Below, piece by piece: positions 26,533 to 36,108 of a DNA stretch of 64,000 bases; position 1 is the first letter of the stretch; each line of letters starts with the position of its first letter. Origin of the DNA: Leeuwenhoekiella palythoae (GTDB lineage Bacteria; Bacteroidota; Bacteroidia; Flavobacteriales; Flavobacteriaceae). The notes under the pieces are model-generated. The model saw only the letters and a program-made list of their open reading frames with translations. It had not been told where the DNA came from and did not search any database. Location of the stretch: assembly GCF_900130045.1 (NCBI RefSeq), contig NZ_FQXT01000004.1, positions 124,001 to 188,000 of the forward strand, read 5' to 3'. The position numbers were made by a program, and so were the translations under genes.

Positions 26533-26567
26533 AAAAAAAAACCGCTGAATATCAGCGGTTTTTTTAT
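26533..26567. terminator. Bidirectional terminator between infB and the SPOR gene
   Basis: An 8-bp stem (26541-26548 with 26552-26559) flanked by an A-run on the left and a T-run on the right. It can stop both infB transcription and the convergent minus-strand SPOR-domain gene. Confidence 0.9.
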
Positions 26568-26582
26568 GCGTTAGTATTTCGT

Positions 26583-26969
26583 TTAGCGTTCTGGTTTCAT
26601 TACAAACGCGCTAGGAAATTTTTCTTTGATTTTGAGTAGCGCGCGATCTGCGTCTAGACGATCCCTAAAATTTCCAACCCAGACTTTATAATTTGGGCTT
26701 TCATAAACGATCTTAGGTTCCCATTCGCTAAAGCTTGAGTTGTAATCTTTCTGTACTTTATTGGCTTCTGTGATTTGGCCGTAAAATAATTGAATTTTAT
26801 AACGATCTGCCAGTTCGTTATTCACAGTCATTTCTGACTTCAACTTTAGAAGTTCGGGTAACTTATTATCTTGAATGACATTACTTTTAGCGGTTTGCGC
26901 ATAGGTAGCGGTGCTGAAAATGCCGCTAAAAATTAAATATAATAGCGGTTTTTTTAGGTTTCTTTTCAT
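26583..26969 (-). CDS. Exported SPOR-domain protein
   Basis: A 128-residue periplasmic protein with a signal peptide (MKRNLKKPLLYLIFSGIFSTATYA, cut after 20 or so residues). The C-terminal SPOR-like domain spans about 55-126, with IQLFYGQITEANKVQKDY and the second half PNYKVWVGNFRDRLDADRAL. SPOR domains bind peptidoglycan strands stripped of peptides, often at division sites. It is convergent with infB and divergent from the act operon. Its small size with a single domain suggests a cell-wall binding or structural role. Confidence 0.88.
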   Translation of the reverse strand: MKRNLKKPLLYLIFSGIFSTATYAQTAKSNVIQDNKLPELLKLKSEMTVNNELADRYKIQLFYGQITEANKVQKDYNSSFSEWEPKIVYESPNYKVWVGNFRDRLDADRALLKIKEKFPSAFVMKPER

Positions 26970-27092
26970 AAGAAAAATTGTTTAAGCAAATGTAAAAGTA
27001 ATAACTCAAAACTTGTGATAATTATTATTTAGAACAGGTATAAATTACCTTTTAACGCTTTAGTAACACTTCAAAAATCCACTTCTAAGTCT

Positions 27093-27100
27093 TACTTTTG
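27093..27100 (+). promoter_or_regulatory. -7 element of the act-cox operon
   Basis: TACTTTTG fits TAnnTTTG and lies about 90 bases before actA, implying a leader of roughly 80 bases. A -33 TTTG is not obvious. The gap 26970-27188 holds no other feature I can support. Confidence 0.5.
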
Positions 27101-27188
27101 CCATCAAATTTGTCGGCACTATATTTAGTTAGTTGATGCTTAAATATCTAGAATTAGTGCCGCATTACTATGACAATTCTATCATACT

Positions 27189-28529
27189 ATGAAACAGGGT
27201 AACTACCTTAATTCAGCTTCTCGATTTTCTATAATCACTTTAGCATTATTGCTTTCTTTTTCTTCGTTTGTGTTTGCTCAGGATGCTGAGCCTGCTGAAG
27301 GGGCTGCGCAGTCTGAAACTACTCCTGCTGTGCAAGGGGGTGACGCTGCTGCAGGTAAAGCATTGTTTAATGCGAATTGTGCTGCGTGTCATAAGTTGTA
27401 CAGTCGTGCTACGGGCCCGGCTTTGTATAATGTTACTGAGCGTCGCGATAGAGAGTGGTTGTATCAGTGGATTAAAAATAACCGTGCGTTGATCGATTCT
27501 GGGGATCCAGAGGCGATTGCGATTTACGAAGAGTACAATCAAACAGCGATGAATCTTTTTCCGCAATTAAGCAATGCGGATATTGATGATATTTTAGCGT
27601 ATACAGATACTCCAAAGCCAGAACCTAAAGCTCCGGCTGCTGCGGCAGGTGCTGCTGGTCAAGGTGGAGGTGGTGTTTCGAGCACTGTGATCTTAGCTAT
27701 TCTTGCTGTTGTGCTTGTGATGCTTGTTGCTGTTTTATTCTTAGTAAATAATACGCTTAGAAAATTTGCAGTTGCTCAAGGTGTTGCTTTGCCGGTTAAA
27801 GAAGCGCGTAAGCCAATTTGGAAATCATTTGTAGAAAATCAATTCTTGGTTCTTGTTTCTGTAATTGTGTTGCTTTTAGGTGGAGCGTATTTTGCATACG
27901 GATGGATGATGCAGGTGGGTGTTGATCAAGGGTATCAGCCAATTCAGCCTATACATTACTCGCATAGAATTCACGCTGGTGACAACCAGATTGAATGTAA
28001 ATACTGTCACTCTTCAGCACGTACGAGTAAAACTTCAGGGATTCCTTCTTTGAATGTGTGTATGAACTGTCACAAAAGTATTAGTGAGGTTGCTGATGAA
28101 ACATCGGAGTTTAGTTCAGTGACTGAAGATTACTCAAAAGAATTTTACGATAAAGAAATTCAGAAGCTATATAAAGCTACTGGATGGGATCCTGCCACGC
28201 AGTCTTATACCGGGGAGACTCAGGCTGTAGAGTGGGTGCGCATTCACAACTTGCCAGACTTTGCCTATTTTAATCACTCGCAGCACGTTTCAGTGGCAGG
28301 AGTGCAGTGTCAGACTTGTCATGGTCCTGTTGAGGAGATGGAGATTATGTATCAAAACGCTCCATTAACGATGGGGTGGTGTATTAACTGTCACCGTGAG
28401 ACTAATGTGAAGATGGATGGGAATCCGTATTACGAAAAAATTCACGAAGAGCTTTCTAAGAAGTATGGTGTTGAGCAGTTAACTGCGGCACAAATGGGAG
28501 GTCTCGAGTGTGGTAAATGCCATTATTAA
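27189..28529 (+). CDS. actA: Alternative complex III subunit ActA, multihaem cytochrome c
   Basis: A 446-residue cytochrome c subunit of the quinol:electron acceptor oxidoreductase (alternative complex III). A signal peptide is followed by a mono-haem domain (CAACHK), then two membrane helices. The C-terminal pentahaem domain has CKYCH, CMNCH, CQTCH, CINCH and CGKCH, giving six CxxCH sites in total. The C-terminal part is the canonical ActA. The fused N-terminal mono-haem cytochrome may hand electrons to the oxidase encoded by the same operon. It heads actABCDEF-coxBA. Confidence 0.95.
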   Translation: MKQGNYLNSASRFSIITLALLLSFSSFVFAQDAEPAEGAAQSETTPAVQGGDAAAGKALFNANCAACHKLYSRATGPALYNVTERRDREWLYQWIKNNRALIDSGDPEAIAIYEEYNQTAMNLFPQLSNADIDDILAYTDTPKPEPKAPAAAAGAAGQGGGGVSSTVILAILAVVLVMLVAVLFLVNNTLRKFAVAQGVALPVKEARKPIWKSFVENQFLVLVSVIVLLLGGAYFAYGWMMQVGVDQGYQPIQPIHYSHRIHAGDNQIECKYCHSSARTSKTSGIPSLNVCMNCHKSISEVADETSEFSSVTEDYSKEFYDKEIQKLYKATGWDPATQSYTGETQAVEWVRIHNLPDFAYFNHSQHVSVAGVQCQTCHGPVEEMEIMYQNAPLTMGWCINCHRETNVKMDGNPYYEKIHEELSKKYGVEQLTAAQMGGLECGKCHY

Positions 28530-28586
28530 TAAGTTAAGATTGCGTGTAGTCTAACTCGCGTTTCAAAATAAATAACAATAGATTTT

Positions 28587-31500
28587 ATGTCATCAAACAA
28601 GAAATACTGGAAAAGTGTTGAGGAGCTAAATGAGAATAGCTCTATTGTTGAGGCGCTTAAACAGAATGAATTTGCGCAAGAGATTCCTATGGATGAGTTT
28701 CTTGGGGACAAAGATTCGTTAGATGCTTCGTCAACTACGCGTCGTGATTTCTTAAAGTATGTAGGTTTTTCTACTGCGGCTGCAACACTTGCGGCTTGTG
28801 AAGGGCCTGTGAACAAGTCCATTCCTTACGTAGTGGCTCCAGAGCGCATTACCGCAGGAAAGGCAGACTACTACGCTACAACCATGGCAGATGGTTTTGA
28901 CTTTGCTAGTGTTTTGGTTAAGACACGCGAAGGAAGGCCTATTAAAATTGAAAATAATAAACTGGCAGCTTCTTTAGGAGGTAATAATGCCAGAGTGCAC
29001 GCTTCTGTATTGTCTATGTATGATACCAAGCGTTTGCAAGGTCCTAAAATTGACGGTGCAGATGTTTCTTGGTCTGAATTAGACGGTCAGCTGGGTGATA
29101 AATTAAAGAATTTAGGAGGAAAAAGTATTGTGTTGTTGACGCAGACTTTTGCTTCTCCTTCAACTTCAAAACTTATTTCAGAGTTTAGTGCGGCTTACCC
29201 AAATGTTAAGCATGTGACTTACGATGCAATAGGTGAGCAGGCTGCATTAGATGCTTTTGAAAGCAAATATGGTGAGCGTGCTTTAGCGGATTATGATTTT
29301 TCGGAAGCGGAAGTGATTATTTCTGTAGGTGCTGATATTTTAGGTGATTGGCAAGGTGGCGGCTTCGGTCCAACTTATGCTAAAAGTCGCGTTCCTAAAA
29401 ATGGAAAAATGTCACGTCACGTGCAGTTTGAGGCGAATATGACTTTATCTGGTGCAAATGCTGATAAGCGTGTGCCAATGACTCCTGCTCAGCAGAAAAA
29501 AGCAGTTGCCGCTATTCAATCAATTGTTTCTGGTGGAAGTGCCAATACAGGATTGCCGGCAGAACTAGATGAAGCTGTTAAAAGTGCAGCAGCTCAATTG
29601 CGTAAAGCGGGAAGTAAAGGAGTGTTTGTAACTGGTGTTCAGGATGCAAATGCACAGATGGTGGCGTTGTCTATCAACGAGACCTTAGGAAGTAGAATTA
29701 TTGATGTTCAGGCTCCAAAAATGACCCGTCAGGGTAATGCTGAAGAAGTTCAGCAATTGATTGCTGATATGAATTCTGGTGCTGTAGGCGCGCTTCTTGT
29801 AGCGGGTGTAAATCCTGCTTACAGTTTGCCTAATGCTGATGAGTTTGTTGCTGGTTTAGAGAATGTTGATGTGAAGGTTTCTTTCAATATGAAAGAAGAT
29901 GAAACCGGACTTCTTTGTAATTACTTAGCTCCAGCGCCACATTATTTAGAATCTTGGGGTGATGTTGAAATTAAGAAAGGTCAAATTTGTCTAACGCAGC
30001 CAACTATTCGTCCTTTATTCAATACAAGACAATTTCAAGACTCATTATTGGCTTGGACAGGTCAAGGGGTTACCTATTACGAGTATCTGAAAAATAACTG
30101 GAGTAACGCTTCTACGAGCTGGAATCAAGCATTACATGATGGTTTTGTAGCGGGTTCTATTCCTGCTGCTGAAGAGACTACAGAAATGTCAAGCGCAACT
30201 TCAAATGGTGCTATCACACTTTCAAGCGCTGTTGCGGCTCTTGCTCAAGAGGAGGCTTCAACTTCTGGTTATGAGTTGACGCTTTATTCAAGTACTGGTA
30301 TTGGTAACGGTGAGCAGGCTAACAACCCTTGGTTGCAAGAATTCCCTGATCCGATCACAAGAACTTCTTGGGATAACTACCTGACCATGTCTAAAGCAGA
30401 TGCAGACAAGTTAGGGATTGAAAATGAAATTACTTCTAAGGGAGCTTTAAACGGTAATTATGTAAACATCACTCTTGATGGTAAAACTATTGAGAATGTT
30501 CCTGTTTATGTGCAACCAGGTCAAGCTCCGGGATCAGTAGGTTTAGCTTTAGGTTATGGTAAAAAAGCTGCTGTTCAAGAAGAAATGCAAGTAGGTGTTA
30601 ATGCTTACCCATTATATAAAGATTTTAGCGCCACACAATCTGTTCAGATTGAAAAAGTAGGTGGTGTGCACGAATTTGCTTGTGTTCAAATGCAGAACAC
30701 GATGGCTGGGCGCGCAGACGATATCATACGTGAGACCACTTTAGAGATTTTTAATACTAAAGATGTTCACGCTTGGAATCCTGTAGGAGAGGTTGATTAT
30801 AACCACTCTGAAATTTCGGTAAGAGATAAGAATGCAGATATCTGGGAATCTTTTGATGATACCATGGGTCCTCATTTTAATCTTTCGATTGATCTTAATG
30901 CGTGTACCGGTTGTGGTGCGTGTGTTATCGCTTGTCACTCAGAAAACAATGTTCCTGTAGTAGGTAAGCAAGAGGTGAGAAACTTCAGAGATATGCACTG
31001 GTTGCGTATTGACCGTTACTATTCATCTGCAGATACATTTGAAGAGGAAACTAAAACCCTTGAGGAGCTTCCTGCTTTTGATAGTTATTCAGTAGTAGAG
31101 AAGCAGTCTTATGACAATCCAGAGGTTGCATTCCAGCCTGTGATGTGTCAGCACTGTAATCACGCTCCTTGTGAGACTGTATGTCCTGTAGCTGCGATTG
31201 GTCACGGTCGACAAGGTCAAAACCAGATGACTTATAACCGTTGTGTAGGTACACGTTACTGTGCTAACAACTGTCCGTACAAAGTGCGTCGTTTCAACTG
31301 GTTCCTATATGCAGAGAACGATGAGTTTGATTACAATATGAACAATGATCTTGGTCGTATGGTGCTTAATCCAGACGTTACAGTACGTTCTCGTGGGGTT
31401 ATGGAAAAATGTTCTTTCTGTATTCAGATGACACAAAAAACAATTCTAGATGCGAAACGTGAAGGTAGAGCAGTAGAGGATGGCGAGTTTGCAACCGCTT

Positions 31501-31670
31501 GTAGTAATGCTTGTGATAACGGCGCTATCAAGTTTGGTGATGTGAATATGCCAGATTCGGAGATCGTAGAATTGAAAAATGATAAACGTAAGTATTATTT
31601 ACTTGAGGACATTGGTGTGAAGCCTAATGTATTCTATCAGGTAAAAGTTAAGAATACTGCAGAAGCTTAA
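28587..31670 (+). CDS. actB: Alternative complex III subunit ActB, iron-sulfur / molybdopterin-fold protein
   Basis: A 1027-residue fusion of a molybdopterin-oxidoreductase-like domain (about 70-690) and a four-cluster ferredoxin domain (about 765-1000). The N-terminal TTRRDFLKYVGFSTAAATLAAC combines a Tat motif with a lipobox-like Cys, so the mature protein is probably exported and lipid-anchored. Cluster motifs are CTGCGACVIAC, CQHCNHAPCETVCP, CVGTRYCANNCP and CSFC...CSNAC. In studied complexes the large domain has no molybdenum cofactor. It passes electrons from the quinol site in ActC to the haems. Confidence 0.95.
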   Translation: MSSNKKYWKSVEELNENSSIVEALKQNEFAQEIPMDEFLGDKDSLDASSTTRRDFLKYVGFSTAAATLAACEGPVNKSIPYVVAPERITAGKADYYATTMADGFDFASVLVKTREGRPIKIENNKLAASLGGNNARVHASVLSMYDTKRLQGPKIDGADVSWSELDGQLGDKLKNLGGKSIVLLTQTFASPSTSKLISEFSAAYPNVKHVTYDAIGEQAALDAFESKYGERALADYDFSEAEVIISVGADILGDWQGGGFGPTYAKSRVPKNGKMSRHVQFEANMTLSGANADKRVPMTPAQQKKAVAAIQSIVSGGSANTGLPAELDEAVKSAAAQLRKAGSKGVFVTGVQDANAQMVALSINETLGSRIIDVQAPKMTRQGNAEEVQQLIADMNSGAVGALLVAGVNPAYSLPNADEFVAGLENVDVKVSFNMKEDETGLLCNYLAPAPHYLESWGDVEIKKGQICLTQPTIRPLFNTRQFQDSLLAWTGQGVTYYEYLKNNWSNASTSWNQALHDGFVAGSIPAAEETTEMSSATSNGAITLSSAVAALAQEEASTSGYELTLYSSTGIGNGEQANNPWLQEFPDPITRTSWDNYLTMSKADADKLGIENEITSKGALNGNYVNITLDGKTIENVPVYVQPGQAPGSVGLALGYGKKAAVQEEMQVGVNAYPLYKDFSATQSVQIEKVGGVHEFACVQMQNTMAGRADDIIRETTLEIFNTKDVHAWNPVGEVDYNHSEISVRDKNADIWESFDDTMGPHFNLSIDLNACTGCGACVIACHSENNVPVVGKQEVRNFRDMHWLRIDRYYSSADTFEEETKTLEELPAFDSYSVVEKQSYDNPEVAFQPVMCQHCNHAPCETVCPVAAIGHGRQGQNQMTYNRCVGTRYCANNCPYKVRRFNWFLYAENDEFDYNMNNDLGRMVLNPDVTVRSRGVMEKCSFCIQMTQKTILDAKREGRAVEDGEFATACSNACDNGAIKFGDVNMPDSEIVELKNDKRKYYLLEDIGVKPNVFYQVKVKNTAEA

Positions 31671-31701
31671 TTTAGTATAAAATAAATATCAATATATTAA
31701 T

Positions 31702-33492
31702 ATGTCGTCACATTACGAAGCACCCATAAGAGAGCCTTTGATTCTTGGAGAGAAATCTTATCACGACATCAGTGTAGATGTAGGTGCTCCTATTCTTGGT
31801 AAAGCCAATAAGTCTTGGTGGATTTGTTTTTCTATCGCGCTTATTGCGTTCTTGTGGGGTCTTGGCTGTATTGTATATACAGTGTCTACAGGTATTGGAG
31901 TTTGGGGTCTTAACAAAACCATTGGTTGGGCTTGGGATATTACAAACTTTGTATGGTGGGTAGGTATTGGTCACGCTGGTACTCTTATTTCTGCTGTATT
32001 ATTACTTTTCCGTCAAAAATGGCGTATGGCGATTAACCGTTCTGCAGAAGCGATGACGATTTTCGCGGTTGTGCAGGCAGGTTTGTTCCCGATCATCCAC
32101 ATGGGACGTCCTTGGTTAGCATATTGGGTTGTACCTATTCCAAACCAATTTGGATCATTGTGGGTTAACTTCAACTCACCACTTCTTTGGGACGTATTTG
32201 CAATTTCTACCTATTTATCGGTTTCATTAGTATTCTGGTGGACGGGTCTTTTACCTGACTTTGCGATGATTCGTGACCGTACTAAGAGTCCGTTTCAGCA
32301 AAAAATATATGGTATCTTAAGTTTTGGATGGAGTGGCCGTGCTAAAGACTGGCAGCGTTTTGAAGAGGTGTCTCTTGTTCTTGCAGGTCTTGCAACTCCG
32401 CTAGTGCTTTCGGTACACACGATTGTATCTTTTGACTTTGCTACTTCAGTTGTACCAGGATGGCACAGTACGATTTTCCCTCCTTATTTTGTAGCAGGAG
32501 CGATTTTCTCTGGATTTGCAATGGTGCAAACACTTCTTTTGGTAATGCGAAAAGTGGTTAACCTTGAAAACTATATTACCATTGTTCATATTGAATTTAT
32601 GAATAAGGTAATCTTGCTTACCGGCGGTATCGTAACAGTTGCTTATTTAACTGAATATTTCATCGGATGGTACTCTGGGGTGCCTTACGAAAACTATACA
32701 TATTTATCATTTGGTGCTGCAACAGGACCATATTGGTGGGCATTCTGGGCGCTGATTATTTGTAATCTTATCGTGCCGCTTACGCTTTGGGTTAAGAAAT
32801 GGAGAAGAAACATTCTTTGGACATTTATCGTAGCTCTTGTGATTAACATCGGTATGTGGTTTGAGCGTTTTGATATTATTGTAATCTGTTTGAGTAAAGA
32901 CCGTTTGGCTTCTACTTGGACTATGTTCTCACCTACATTTGTTGATATAGGAGTTTTTGTAGGTACAATTGGATTCTTCTTTGTGTTGTTCTTATTGTAT
33001 GCTCGTACATTCCCGGTTATTGCACAAGCAGAGGTTAAGAGTATCCTTAAATCTTCAGGAGAACGCTATAAGAGAATTAGAGAGTCAGGTGAAGATTTAG
33101 CTGGTACAGCAACAGATGAGCGTACCTCTAACTATGCGACTCGACCAGAGAGTTTAGCCGCTGCTTCAAATGCTAAAAGTACGTATCACCAATCTACTGT
33201 AAATGCAGATGCATTAGTTGATACTGAAACGAAAAAAGCAGAGATTGATTTGATGCTTGCTAAAATAGGAACTTATGATCCAGCAACACAATCAGCTGAT
33301 GACCTGCAAAAGATCAGTGGTGTTGGTCCGGTATTGGAGCAAAAGCTACATCAGTTAGGTATTTATACCTATGATCAGGTGAGTAAAATGACTAAAACAG
33401 AATATGACCTTTTAGACGAAATTATCGATGCGTTTCCTGGTAGAGCAGAGCGCGATGATTGGGCAGGTCAGGCACAAAATCTTAAACAATAA
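31702..33492 (+). CDS. actC: Alternative complex III subunit ActC, NrfD-type quinol-binding membrane protein
   Basis: A 596-residue membrane subunit of the NrfD/PsrC family with about ten helices (about 38-435) and the quinol-site loops. After the membrane part there is a soluble C-terminal extension (about 445-596) that includes DDLQKISGVGPVLEQKLHQL, a helix-hairpin-helix-like module resembling those of ribosomal or DNA-associated proteins. That extension is not needed for quinol chemistry and its role is unknown. It lies 31 bases after actB and two bases before actD. Confidence 0.94.
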   Translation: MSSHYEAPIREPLILGEKSYHDISVDVGAPILGKANKSWWICFSIALIAFLWGLGCIVYTVSTGIGVWGLNKTIGWAWDITNFVWWVGIGHAGTLISAVLLLFRQKWRMAINRSAEAMTIFAVVQAGLFPIIHMGRPWLAYWVVPIPNQFGSLWVNFNSPLLWDVFAISTYLSVSLVFWWTGLLPDFAMIRDRTKSPFQQKIYGILSFGWSGRAKDWQRFEEVSLVLAGLATPLVLSVHTIVSFDFATSVVPGWHSTIFPPYFVAGAIFSGFAMVQTLLLVMRKVVNLENYITIVHIEFMNKVILLTGGIVTVAYLTEYFIGWYSGVPYENYTYLSFGAATGPYWWAFWALIICNLIVPLTLWVKKWRRNILWTFIVALVINIGMWFERFDIIVICLSKDRLASTWTMFSPTFVDIGVFVGTIGFFFVLFLLYARTFPVIAQAEVKSILKSSGERYKRIRESGEDLAGTATDERTSNYATRPESLAAASNAKSTYHQSTVNADALVDTETKKAEIDLMLAKIGTYDPATQSADDLQKISGVGPVLEQKLHQLGIYTYDQVSKMTKTEYDLLDEIIDAFPGRAERDDWAGQAQNLKQ

Positions 33493-33494
33493 TT

Positions 33495-34034
33495 ATGGCA
33501 TCAGGAAACGTTTTACACGTGCTTTACAATGATGATGATATCCTTATGAAGGCAGTAAAAGCGCTGCGTTCTAAACATTATCGAATTATTGAGGTATATA
33601 CGCCATTTCCGGTTCACGGCTTGGATAAGGCTATGGGATTACCTTATACTCGTATCGCTATATGTTCATTTATCTATGGACTAATTGGATTGAGTGTGGC
33701 GACCCTTATGATGAATTTCATAATGATTGAAGATTGGCCAAGAAATATTGGTGGTAAGCCAAGTTTTTCTTACCTGCAGAATATGCCTGCTTTTGTGCCA
33801 ATTATGTTTGAATTAACGGTATTCTTTGCGGCGCACCTTATGGTTATTACTTTTTATATGAGAAGTAAGATTTGGCCTTTCAAAAAAGCTGAGAATCCAG
33901 ACGTACGTACAACTGATGATCACTTTTTGATCGAAGTTGATGCAGCAAATCACGATCTTGATGAACTTTCTAAATTTCTTTATGATACAGGAGCTACAGA
34001 GATAAGTCTAATTCATAACGAAGAACACGCGTAA
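33495..34034 (+). CDS. actD: Alternative complex III subunit ActD (DUF3341)
   Basis: A 179-residue DUF3341 protein. An N-terminal soluble part (NVLHVLYNDDDILMKAVKAL) is followed by two membrane helices (about 55-78 and 95-120) and a C-terminal cytoplasmic domain ending NHDLDELSKFLYDTGATEIS. ActD anchors the peripheral side of alternative complex III and has no cofactor. It starts two bases after actC, so translation is coupled. Confidence 0.93.
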   Translation: MASGNVLHVLYNDDDILMKAVKALRSKHYRIIEVYTPFPVHGLDKAMGLPYTRIAICSFIYGLIGLSVATLMMNFIMIEDWPRNIGGKPSFSYLQNMPAFVPIMFELTVFFAAHLMVITFYMRSKIWPFKKAENPDVRTTDDHFLIEVDAANHDLDELSKFLYDTGATEISLIHNEEHA

Positions 34035-34037
34035 CAA

Positions 34038-34700
34038 ATGAAAAATAATATTCAAATATTAGGTTCATTGGTAATGATGTTGGTTTTTATGGCCTCTTGT
34101 CAGGATAAAGATCATCCCAACTATCAATATATGCCTAACATGTATGAAGATGTAGGTTATGAAACCTATGGTAATTATGAGGTTTTTCCTAACGGAATGG
34201 AAGCTATGCAACCTGCAGAAGGAACTGTTTCGCGTGGTTGGATGCCTTATGGCTACGAGAATAGCACAGAAGGTTATGAAGCAGCCAAAGCAAGTTTAAA
34301 AAACCCTGTACCCTATACCGAAGATAACCTGAATGAAGGTAAAGCATTATATACTATTTATTGTGCAATTTGTCACGGAGATAAAGGGGACGGTAAAGGT
34401 ACATTAGCGAAGCGCGAAAAAATATTAGGTGTTCCGGCATACAATGATCAGGGACGTGCGATTACTGAAGGAAGTGTTTATCACGTAACCTATTATGGTC
34501 TAAACACAATGGGATCTTATGCATCTCAAACAACCGAGCGCGAACTGTGGTTAATTAACCATTATGTGCTTGACCTTAAAGATGCCCTTGACGGAAAGCC
34601 TAAAAGAGCATTTATAGACGAGGCTTCTTCTGAAGATGTTGCAAGTGTTGAGGAAACCGCAGGAGAGGAAGAAACTACTGAAGCGCAAACTGAAGAATAA
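34038..34700 (+). CDS. actE: Alternative complex III subunit ActE, mono-haem lipoprotein cytochrome c
   Basis: A 220-residue lipoprotein. The signal MLVFMASC gives a lipid-modified Cys21 or so, followed by a Tyr-rich stretch (NYQYMPNMYEDVGYETYGNY) and one cytochrome c domain with CAICHGDKGDGKG (Cys109, Cys112, His113). A likely axial Met lies in NTMGSYASQ. It sits in the periplasm as the exit haem of the complex. The C-terminal tail is very acidic (Glu/Thr-rich). It starts three bases after actD. Confidence 0.94.
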   Translation: MKNNIQILGSLVMMLVFMASCQDKDHPNYQYMPNMYEDVGYETYGNYEVFPNGMEAMQPAEGTVSRGWMPYGYENSTEGYEAAKASLKNPVPYTEDNLNEGKALYTIYCAICHGDKGDGKGTLAKREKILGVPAYNDQGRAITEGSVYHVTYYGLNTMGSYASQTTERELWLINHYVLDLKDALDGKPKRAFIDEASSEDVASVEETAGEEETTEAQTEE

Positions 34701-34723
34701 TAAAGGCAGGATATTTCAAAATT

Positions 34724-36082
34724 ATGTACACGTTATCAAGTAAATTAAGACTTTTTGCCATAATTAGTATGGTTCTTGGACTTGTCGGTGTGGTTTACGG
34801 ATTTTTATCTGTACCCGCTACAGTTGAAGAAGCAAGTGAAGTACTTGCCGCTCACGAAGCGCATCATGGTGAAGAAGCTAGTCACGAAGAAGCAAATTTT
34901 GTTGACGAGGCGCGTCAGGAACATGGATATTCTGAGAAAGCCATGGCACATGATAAAGATATGGGCCACGAGGCACACGGTCAAGGAGAGCATATGGAGC
35001 ACGTATTGCATCAGATGCAAACAAAGCCTTGGTCTGCTGTATTTGTCGCTGCTTTTTTCTTTATGATGATCGCATTAGGAACATTGGTTTTTTATGCAAT
35101 TCAAAATGCAGCTCAAGCAGGATGGTCGCCAGTGCTGTTTAGAGTGATGGAAGGGATTACAAACTATCTTCTGCCTGGATCTGTAATTGTTTTATTGATC
35201 GTGATTTTTGCAGGTGAGCATTTCTTCCCTTGGCAAAATCACGAGTTGGTAGCTGAAGATACTATCCTTCAAGAGAAATCGGTATACTTAAACTTTCCAT
35301 TCTGGTTGATTAGAGGTATCATCTATGTTATTGGTTGGAATTTATACAGGCATTTTGCTAGAAAGAACTCTCTTGCAATGGATGATGCTGAAGGAGATAG
35401 ACCATACAAGAACTTGTTTAAGTATTCGGTTTATTTCTTGGCCTTCTTTATTGTAACGGAATCTACAATGGCTTGGGACTGGTTTATGTCAATGACACCA
35501 CACTGGTACAGTACGCTTTTTGCTTGGTATATTTTTGCAAGTATGATTGTTTCAGCTGTAACTGTTATTGCAATTGTTACCGTATCACTTAAAACGATTG
35601 GTAAACTAGAATTTGTAAATGATAGTCACTTGCATGACTTGGCTAAGTTTATGTTTGGTTTCAGTGTATTCTGGACGTACTTATGGTTTGGTCAATTTAT
35701 GTTGATCTGGTATGCAAACATCCCAGAAGAGGTGACCTATTTTATCTTAAGAATACAAGAGTATAATCCTATTTTCTTCGGAATGATTATCATCAACTTT
35801 GTATTCCCAATTGTAATATTGATGAATAGTGATTTTAAACGCGTTTCTTGGTTCGTAGTAATTGCTGGTGTTTTCATTTTGGTAGGACACTATATAGATA
35901 TTTTCCTATTGGTTATGCCATCTACGGTTGGACCGCATTGGTCTTTTGGAATTACAGAATTCGCTGCGTTACTATTCTTCTTAGGCCTGTTTATTTTAAT
36001 GGTAGGTTTAGGATTAGCTAAAGTATCGTTGAGACCTAAGAATAATCCATTCTTAGTAGAAAGCGAGCATTTTCACTATTAA
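34724..36082 (+). CDS. actF: Alternative complex III subunit ActF, membrane subunit
   Basis: A 452-residue NrfD-like membrane protein with about ten helices, the partner of ActC. Between helix 1 and helix 2 lies a long His/Glu-rich loop (about 40-105, with AHEAHHGEEASHEEA and GHEAHGQGEHMEHVLHQM), which may bind metal ions or protons. Its membrane core carries LWFGQFMLIWYANIPEE, typical of the family. It is followed by coxB after 26 bases. Confidence 0.93.
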   Translation: MYTLSSKLRLFAIISMVLGLVGVVYGFLSVPATVEEASEVLAAHEAHHGEEASHEEANFVDEARQEHGYSEKAMAHDKDMGHEAHGQGEHMEHVLHQMQTKPWSAVFVAAFFFMMIALGTLVFYAIQNAAQAGWSPVLFRVMEGITNYLLPGSVIVLLIVIFAGEHFFPWQNHELVAEDTILQEKSVYLNFPFWLIRGIIYVIGWNLYRHFARKNSLAMDDAEGDRPYKNLFKYSVYFLAFFIVTESTMAWDWFMSMTPHWYSTLFAWYIFASMIVSAVTVIAIVTVSLKTIGKLEFVNDSHLHDLAKFMFGFSVFWTYLWFGQFMLIWYANIPEEVTYFILRIQEYNPIFFGMIIINFVFPIVILMNSDFKRVSWFVVIAGVFILVGHYIDIFLLVMPSTVGPHWSFGITEFAALLFFLGLFILMVGLGLAKVSLRPKNNPFLVESEHFHY

Positions 36083-36108
36083 TATCAACGAACAGAAAAA
36101 ACACAACA

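Noticed and set aside
28587-31670. Stand-alone molybdenum oxidoreductase operon
   Set aside because: Order of genes, the NrfD-type, DUF3341 and cytochrome subunits and the following coxBA show alternative complex III, in which this subunit has no molybdenum cofactor.
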